Both the position numbers and the translations under genes were made by a program. A stretch of DNA of 64,000 nucleotides from Clostridiaceae bacterium (GTDB lineage Bacteria > Bacillota > Clostridia > Lachnospirales > Lachnospiraceae). The stretch spans positions 1 to 64,000 of the forward strand of contig CAJTGF010000008.1 of the NCBI GenBank assembly GCA_910575585.1, read 5' to 3'. This document shows positions 58,762 to 64,000 of this stretch, piece by piece. The notes beneath the pieces are model-generated. The model did not search any database. It saw only the letters and a program-made list of their open reading frames with translations, and was not told where the DNA came from. Within the stretch, counting starts at the first letter, position 1. Each line of letters starts with the position of its first letter.

Positions 58762-60084
58762 GTGTATGAACCGAAATTCGATATTTCAGAAGTGGCAGAC
58801 CTTTTGGGGATAGAACGGCTGACGGAAGGAAATTCTTTCAATGTCATCTGTCCGTTTTGCGGAGACAGGCGGGGGAAGATGAATTTCCGTGTCTTAAAAG
58901 ACGGGAATCCCTGCAATACATACCGCTGTTTTAACTGTGGTTCCCAGGGCAATATGCTGACCTTGTATGCAGAAATAAAAGGCATTTATGGGGAAGACCG
59001 CTACAAGAGGGCTTACCGGGAGATTTTGGAGTCTCTTGGGAGAGCGGGATATGACGCAGCGTCTCACAGAACCAATAGACCGCCTGTAGTTTATGACAGG
59101 GGAGAGCAGGAGGAACCGGATTTTGAAGCAAGGAGCCGGGTGTATGAAAGTCTTCTGAATCTTCTGCCCCTGACAAAATCCCACAGAAGGAATCTGCTGG
59201 ACCGGGGCTTTTTGGGGGAGCAGATTGAGGAATTTCAGTTTCGGAGTACGCCTGTTTCCGGCACGGAAGGGATTGCCCGGAGACTGTTGAAGGAGGGACA
59301 CTCTCTTAAGGGAATCCCAGGCTTTTTTGTCAACAGCCGGGGAAACTGGGACGCTGCCTTTTATGGACGGAACCATGGGATTTTATGCCCGGTCCGGAGT
59401 ATCGGCGGGAATATAACCGGTTTTCAGATTCGGCTGGATTCTCCTTATGATGGAAGGAAGTACCTGTGGTTCAGCAGCACCAATAAAGCTCAGGGTACAG
59501 GCAGTAAGAGTCCGGTTGGTTTTTTCGGGAACCCTTATGGAAAGGTGGTGCGGGTGACGGAAGGAATCCTGAAAGCGTCCGCCGCCTATGCCATGTCCGG
59601 TTTCAGTTTTCTTGGAGTGCCTGGGGTGAACCAGTATAAAGAGCTGGAAAGAACCCTTGCGGAGTTGAAAGAAAATGGTCTTGAGGAGGTTCATGAGTAT
59701 TATGACATGGACAAACTTATGACGGTTTCCTGCCAGGGAGATTACAAGGAAACGGTCTGCGGGAAATGTGGGGATGTGGATTGGGAAACGGGAATCCATG
59801 AGGACTTTTTGTCCTGTCCCCATAAGAGAGCCAAGCGGGACCAGATACAGGAAGGGTGCCGGAAACTCTATGAGATCTGCCATAGGCTGGAGCTGCGCTG
59901 TATCCAGAAACGGTGGGACTGCAGGCCGGATGGAACCTGGAACGGAAACTATAAGGGGATTGATGATTACTGGTGGGGACATTTAAAACGGAGAAGGGAG
60001 CAGGAAATGGACCATGTATTTTGCGGAGAGGCTTCTTTTGGAGGCGGTGTACCGTCATGGGAAACGACTGGTTTTGGAGGATGA
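58762..60084 (+). CDS. Primase-like protein: CHC2 zinc finger and TOPRIM/DUF3854 region
   Basis: 440 residues. The N-terminal zinc finger of the DnaG type has CPFCGDRRGK...YRCFNCGSQGN (~30-60). A linker is followed by a TOPRIM-like region (~250-320) with VVRVTEGILKASAAYAMSG, FLGVPGVNQYKEL and EYYDMDKL, similar to DUF3854. The C-terminal ~100 residues contain a second Cys/His cluster (CGKCGDVDW...CPHKRAKR). It probably primes or assists replication of the ICE single strand after transfer. It starts at GTG 58762 after TGAAGGAGG. It overlaps the next gene by 71 bp. Confidence 0.82.
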   Translation: MYEPKFDISEVADLLGIERLTEGNSFNVICPFCGDRRGKMNFRVLKDGNPCNTYRCFNCGSQGNMLTLYAEIKGIYGEDRYKRAYREILESLGRAGYDAASHRTNRPPVVYDRGEQEEPDFEARSRVYESLLNLLPLTKSHRRNLLDRGFLGEQIEEFQFRSTPVSGTEGIARRLLKEGHSLKGIPGFFVNSRGNWDAAFYGRNHGILCPVRSIGGNITGFQIRLDSPYDGRKYLWFSSTNKAQGTGSKSPVGFFGNPYGKVVRVTEGILKASAAYAMSGFSFLGVPGVNQYKELERTLAELKENGLEEVHEYYDMDKLMTVSCQGDYKETVCGKCGDVDWETGIHEDFLSCPHKRAKRDQIQEGCRKLYEICHRLELRCIQKRWDCRPDGTWNGNYKGIDDYWWGHLKRRREQEMDHVFCGEASFGGGVPSWETTGFGG

Positions 60085-60463
60085 AAGGAAAACGGAGGAA
60101 CTTAAGAAAGCCATTGTACAGGCGCTTTTGGAGGTAAAGAGAAAGGCGTCTTGTGAAGCGGAAAACGGTATCCTGTTTTATCTGGTTCTGGGAATGGCAC
60201 AGAAAAAAAGCCGTATGATCTGCGAAGCGGAGAGCATTTCCCAGTTAAAGCAGATGATGAAACCCTGTCAACCTTATTGGAGCAACGGGAAGTTTAAACC
60301 GGGGCCATACCATGTGCCGGAGGAGGAACTTCTGATCTGGTCAGAGCTTTCTCTGGAGGCGGTATTGAGTGCTGATGGTTATAAGCGGTATGCAGAATTG
60401 TTTATGGAGCTGTTTCCAGGAGAAGGAGAAAAGATATTCGGAAAGAAACCATTTTCATTATGA
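60014..60463 (+). CDS. Hypothetical protein overlapping the primase gene
   Basis: 149 residues, soluble and mixed helical. The N-terminus is MYFAERLLLEAVYRHGKRLVLEDERK; a later segment is YWSNGKFKPGPYHVPEEELLIW. The 71-bp overlap with the primase gene, in another frame, is larger than usual, but the frame continues well past it with normal codon use and leads directly into the SSB gene, so it is likely real. Function unknown. Confidence 0.7.
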   Translation: MYFAERLLLEAVYRHGKRLVLEDERKTEELKKAIVQALLEVKRKASCEAENGILFYLVLGMAQKKSRMICEAESISQLKQMMKPCQPYWSNGKFKPGPYHVPEEELLIWSELSLEAVLSADGYKRYAELFMELFPGEGEKIFGKKPFSL

Positions 60464-60477
60464 GAGGAGAAAAAAGA

Positions 60478-61248
60478 ATGAATTTATGCACATTTGTAGG
60501 AAGGATCACCAAGGACCCGGAGATCCGCTATTCCCAGGACGGCCAGATGGCCATAGCAAAGTTTGTCCTTGCGGTGGACCGGAATTACAAAGCAGAGGAG
60601 GGCGGGGAATCGGCTGATTTCTTCCCTTGTGTTGCGTTTGACAAACGGGCGGAATTTGCGGAGAGACATCTTTACAAGGGAATCCGCATTGCCATTAACG
60701 GGAAAATGAGGAACAACAATTACACCAACCGCAACGGGGAAAAGGTGTACGGAAATTCTTTGTATGTGGACAACATTGAGTTTGCGGACGGAAAGCGGGA
60801 GGAAGGACCGGACTTACCAGCAGAGGCGGCAGCAGCCAGACCTGCCCAGGGAGCGGGCCAGACATCTGGCGCAGGAATGTCCCGGCAGGCAGGCCGAAGT
60901 GCGGCGGCAGGAACAGGGCAGCCAGCCAGAGCGGGCCGGGCGGCAGCTCAGGCGTCCAAAGCAGGAGCGGCAACACAGACGTCCAGAGCAGGAACGGCAG
61001 GAGCAGCAGGCCAGACGTCCAGAGCAGCAGCTGCCCAGGGGACTAGCCAGGCAGGAGCCAGAAGTACAGCCGCCGGGCAGAGAACGGCTGCCAGCCGGAG
61101 TGCTGCCAGAGGGGCAGCTTCGGGGACTGGAGCGGCAGGAAGGTCTGGAGCAGCCGGGAACACAGCAGCCAGGGCAGCGTCTGCCTATGGTGACGGCTTT
61201 ATGAGCATTCCGGACGGGATTGAGGATGAAGGGCTTCCCTTCCATTAA
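60478..61248 (+). CDS. ssb: Single-stranded DNA-binding protein
   Basis: 256 residues. The N-terminal OB fold (~1-105) has MNLCTFVGRITKDPEIRYS, MAIAKFVLAVDRNYK, FFPCVAFDKRAEFAERHLYKG and YGNSLYVDNIEFA. A very long Ala/Gly/Arg/Gln-rich linker follows (~110-235, with recurring QTSRAG/AAGQ units), then the protein-docking tip DGIEDEGLPFH, close to the classic DDxLPF end. The linker is about twice as long as in chromosomal SSBs. It starts at ATG 60478 after GAGAGGAG. It coats the transferred strand and should recruit partners such as the RecD2-like helicase downstream. Confidence 0.93.
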   Translation: MNLCTFVGRITKDPEIRYSQDGQMAIAKFVLAVDRNYKAEEGGESADFFPCVAFDKRAEFAERHLYKGIRIAINGKMRNNNYTNRNGEKVYGNSLYVDNIEFADGKREEGPDLPAEAAAARPAQGAGQTSGAGMSRQAGRSAAAGTGQPARAGRAAAQASKAGAATQTSRAGTAGAAGQTSRAAAAQGTSQAGARSTAAGQRTAASRSAARGAASGTGAAGRSGAAGNTAARAASAYGDGFMSIPDGIEDEGLPFH

Positions 61249-61288
61249 TGAGATGGCATAAAGGGGAAGGCTCAACAGCAGGTTTATG

Positions 61289-61330
61289 GGCTGGCAGAAT
61301 GGAGAGATCTGTTCTGCCAGCCTTATTTTA
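61289..61330 (+). terminator. Intrinsic terminator after ssb
   Basis: GGCTGGCAGA pairs with TCTGCCAGCC around a ~12-nt loop, followed by TTATTTTA. Confidence 0.8.
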
Positions 61331-61373
61331 AATTGCAGAAGTGAAAAAAGATAAAACGAAAAAGGAGAATGTT

Positions 61374-62009
61374 ATGCGTATAGAGAAAATCAGAAAGACC
61401 GGAACCATGATCTTGGCAGGAGCCTTTGGCATGGTGGTGATCCAGCTGGCGGCTCCTATGATCCTTGGGATTTTGGTGCAGGGAGCAGCCCTTGCAGTCC
61501 CGCTGGCTGTCTACCACGTTTTTGTGAAGGAAAAGTGGAGGATTAAGCTGGTTAGGGGAAATGGGGAAACCTGTGGAGAAAGGCAGGCAGAGAGTGAAGC
61601 TCCCTATGAGTCTGATCCGGGATTCTTGAATGGGAATCCATTTGATGGGGAAGGGACTCCCTTTGACCGTGTGAAGGAGACGGAGCCGGAAATACCAGAA
61701 ACCGAATCAGAGCATGAGAAACGGTCACAAGATATGGAAAAGGGCGGCCACACGGCTGCCTGGTATGAGGAGGAGGGAAAGGATAAAATCATGGCAGTAG
61801 CTATGAAACTGATGAAGAAAGATGTGGGTGAATTCTGGATACGGAAAGACGGGATCTGCAACTTCCATAATGGAAAAGGCTACCGAAGAGCCGGGATAAT
61901 TCCGGGATTTTCTAAAGCTGACCGGGAGACCCTTGTTCAGCTCCTTGGCGATGAAGGATTTATGGTACAGGATCAGGGGAAGTACCTGTATCTCACATGG
62001 GTGCTTTAA
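61374..62009 (+). CDS. Membrane-associated hypothetical protein
   Basis: 211 residues. A hydrophobic N-terminal segment (MILAGAFGMVVIQLAAPMILGILVQGAALAVPLAVY) may be one long or two short TM helices. A charged linker rich in Glu/Pro (~60-130) leads to a C-terminal globular part (KIMAVAMKLMKKDVGEFWIRKDGICNF...YRRAGIIPGFSKADRETLVQLL). I chose ATG 61374, with AAAGGAG upstream; an in-frame GTG at 61341 would add 11 basic residues. Family not recognised; it may tether DNA-processing proteins to the membrane. Confidence 0.65.
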   Translation: MRIEKIRKTGTMILAGAFGMVVIQLAAPMILGILVQGAALAVPLAVYHVFVKEKWRIKLVRGNGETCGERQAESEAPYESDPGFLNGNPFDGEGTPFDRVKETEPEIPETESEHEKRSQDMEKGGHTAAWYEEEGKDKIMAVAMKLMKKDVGEFWIRKDGICNFHNGKGYRRAGIIPGFSKADRETLVQLLGDEGFMVQDQGKYLYLTWVL

Positions 62010-62036
62010 ACAATAGGAAGAACGGAGGACAGAAAC

Positions 62037-64000
62037 ATGATTGTATGCCAGTATGAACGGCAGAACTATAAGAACCCGGGAAATGGGTATACAGTGGCAG
62101 TTTACCGGACAAGGGAACGCAATAAGATCCCCGCGCCGGCAATCAAGGCAGACAAGGGGAACTGGGTCTCCTTTACGGCAGTGGGAATGGAGCTTCCCGG
62201 CCTGGAGCATGTGGACATAGAGCTGGAAGGAACATGGGAGGACAGGGAACGGTTCGGAAAGCAGCTGAAGGTGGAAGGATTTCGCATCCTTCTTCCCAAG
62301 ACCAGACAGGGGATCAGCAGTTACCTGTCTTCCATGGTAAAAGGGATCGGGCCGGTACTGGCGGAAACCATTGTGAACCGGTTCGGGGAGAATACCTTTG
62401 GGGTTCTTGACCGGGAGCCGGAGAGGCTGCTGGAGATTAAGGGAATTACGGAAGCCAAGCTGGAAACAATCCGGGAATCATACGGAGCCAGCGGGGAGAT
62501 TCGGGAGTTAATGGCCTGTCTTGCCCCCTACAGGGTGACGCCGAAAAAGGCGGAGAAGATCAAGGAGCATTTTGGCCTGGAGGCGGTCAGCTTAATCAGG
62601 CAGAATCCATACCGGCTCTGTGAGATCAAAGGGTTTGGCTTTCTCACCGTTGACCCAATCGCAAGGGCCAGCGCCGGGTTTGCCCCGGAGGCGCCGGAGC
62701 GGGTGAAGGCGGCGGTCTGGTATGTGCTGGAGGAGGCCCAGAAGGAAGGACATCTGTATCTGGACAGCGGGACGGTGATCCAAAAAGCGGAGCAACTCTT
62801 AAACAAGGGCTTCGGACGGGGAAGGGTGGAACGCTCTGCCGTTATCCGGGCCGGAAATGAAATGGTTCTGAAAGAGAGAGCCCTGCAGGCAGACGGAAAC
62901 GCCATTTTCCTCAGCAGGAACCGGGAGGCAGAGCAGACGGCGGCCAGGAACCTGGCGCGGCTTTTAAGGGAGAGCAAACATGGATTTGACGTGGAACGGG
63001 AGCTGGAGGAGGTCCAGGCGGAGCTTGGCATTGTGCTGGCTGAGAGGCAGAAGGAAGCGGTGCGCATGGTATTTCGGTCCCAGGTGTCCATAATCACAGG
63101 CGGTCCTGGAAAAGGAAAAACAACGGTTCTTGGTGTGATCCTGAAATTATTTGAGAGGAAGGAGCCGGAAAAGCAGGTCCTTCTGTGCGCTCCAACGGGA
63201 CGGGCCAGGAAACGGCTTTCGGAGAGTACGGGCTACCCGGCCCTCACCATTCACAAGGCGCTGTATCTGACCGGGGAGGATGAGGCCCTTCCAGATGATG
63301 AGGCCCTGGAGGAAGACCTGGTGATTGCGGACGAATTTACCATGGCGGACATGTGGCTTGCGGGAATCCTGTTTTCCAGGATAAAAAGCGGGGCAAGGCT
63401 TGTGCTGGTGGGAGACGTGGACCAGCTTCCGTCTGTGGGGCCGGGGAGCGTGTTCAAGGAGATGATTGATTCCGGGGTGATTCCTTTTACCGTCTTAGAC
63501 GTGTTCTTCAGGCAGGCCAAGGATTCCCGGATTATCTTAAATGCGGATTTGATCAACCGGAACCAGAGGTCCCTGCTGTTTGGGGAGGATTTTCAGTTCC
63601 ATAAGGCGGAGGACGACAAGGAAGCGGCGCAGATTATTGGCGATCTTTACAGGAAGGAACTTGGGAACTTTGGAGGGAATGCGGATATGGTCCAGGTGCT
63701 TTCGCCTCTCAGGGTCAACACGGAGGCTGGGGTCAACGCCCTCAACCGGAGGCTGCAGGAGATTGCCAATCCGGGGACTCTGGATAAGGGGGAATGGCGC
63801 TGCGGTTCCATAACCTACCGGACGGGAGACAAGGTCATGCAGACCCAGAACACGGAGGAGATTTCCAACGGCGACATCGGGCTGGTGACGGGAATCGCCA
63901 TACAGCCGGACGGAGGCAGGGAAATGAGCGTTTGTTTTGGGGAAGTGGAGAGGAAATACCAGGAGGAGGAGCTGGCAGTGCTTGACCACGCCTATGCCAC
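62037..64000 (+). CDS. recD2: RecD2-like ATP-dependent DNA helicase (partial, runs off the window)
   Basis: 654 codons are visible with no stop. The N-terminal OB-like part begins MIVCQYERQNYKNPGNGYTV. Helix-hairpin-helix repeats (MVKGIGPVLAETIVNRFG, LLEIKGITEAKL) are followed by superfamily 1B helicase motifs: Walker A in ITGGPGKGKTTVLGVIL, Q/Ia-type LCAPTGRARKRL, motif II VIADEFTMADMWLAG (the usual DEASM is altered to DEFTM), motif III LVLVGDVDQLPSVGPG and motif IV-type DVFFRQAKDSRII. RecD2 proteins are 5'-3' helicases without RecBC. It starts at ATG 62037 after GGAGG. It follows ssb and probably unwinds or repairs ICE DNA. Confidence 0.92.
   Translation, partial: MIVCQYERQNYKNPGNGYTVAVYRTRERNKIPAPAIKADKGNWVSFTAVGMELPGLEHVDIELEGTWEDRERFGKQLKVEGFRILLPKTRQGISSYLSSMVKGIGPVLAETIVNRFGENTFGVLDREPERLLEIKGITEAKLETIRESYGASGEIRELMACLAPYRVTPKKAEKIKEHFGLEAVSLIRQNPYRLCEIKGFGFLTVDPIARASAGFAPEAPERVKAAVWYVLEEAQKEGHLYLDSGTVIQKAEQLLNKGFGRGRVERSAVIRAGNEMVLKERALQADGNAIFLSRNREAEQTAARNLARLLRESKHGFDVERELEEVQAELGIVLAERQKEAVRMVFRSQVSIITGGPGKGKTTVLGVILKLFERKEPEKQVLLCAPTGRARKRLSESTGYPALTIHKALYLTGEDEALPDDEALEEDLVIADEFTMADMWLAGILFSRIKSGARLVLVGDVDQLPSVGPGSVFKEMIDSGVIPFTVLDVFFRQAKDSRIILNADLINRNQRSLLFGEDFQFHKAEDDKEAAQIIGDLYRKELGNFGGNADMVQVLSPLRVNTEAGVNALNRRLQEIANPGTLDKGEWRCGSITYRTGDKVMQTQNTEEISNGDIGLVTGIAIQPDGGREMSVCFGEVERKYQEEELAVLDHAYA

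Overview
The window looks like a large integrative conjugative element (ICE) of a gut Clostridia host, probably Lachnospiraceae. Reasons: GC near 50%, AGGAGG-type ribosome binding sites, frequent GTG/TTG starts, genes almost all on one strand, and a gene complement typical of Clostridia ICEs (VirD4/TraG coupling protein, class B sortase, split sigma-like pair, YqaJ/ERF recombination proteins, SSB, RecD2-like helicase, DUF5688 and DUF3268 proteins). Neither element end is visible. No tRNA, rRNA or CRISPR array was seen.

Layout. 1-2075: 3' end of a group II intron inside the coupling-protein gene, a small ORF, and a class B sortase. 2.0-26.2 kb: a cargo block with two paralogous OmpR-type two-component systems, two FtsX/MacB-type permeases, an ABC-2 exporter with a NEW3-domain partner, a cell-wall-binding protein, a phosphatidylserine/phosphatidylethanolamine operon with DedA and PAP2 proteins (minus strand), a lipoprotein, and a Dlt-like cluster (adenylation enzyme, type III PLP decarboxylase, carrier protein, MBOAT acyltransferase, SGNH/DltD-like protein). 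26.3-36.6 kb: XRE regulator, split sigma pair, S1 and cold-shock proteins, secreted surface proteins, an AbrB/PIN toxin-antitoxin operon and a secreted transglutaminase-like protein. 36.7-48.7 kb: one gene for a roughly 4,000-residue adhesin with a thioester domain, about 14 CnaB/SpaA repeats and an internal sortase signal, fused to a second secreted protein. 50.0-53.1 kb: a strikingly AT-rich insertion with a frameshifted anchored protein, a TIR-like/degenerate-GGDEF fusion (candidate defence gene) and an acetyltransferase remnant. 53.1-64 kb: ICE DNA-processing genes behind a promoter and a leader with a terminator.

How it fits together. Seven cargo promoters share one architecture: four TTNAG-type pentamers with start-to-start spacing 10/11/11 (one copy 10/11/12), then 15 nt to a TAnnnT-like -10 box. 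They precede the permease-RR-HK operon, the wall-binding protein, the NEW3-ABC operon, the second permease, the PS/PE operon, the lipoprotein (and perhaps the Dlt-like operon behind it), and a short transcript that ends at a terminator. I infer a self-contained regulon, controlled by one or both two-component systems, that changes membrane-lipid charge and decorates the wall or another surface polymer, plausibly against cationic antimicrobial peptides. This regulon, with its decarboxylase-containing Dlt-like variant, is the best candidate for an undescribed system here.
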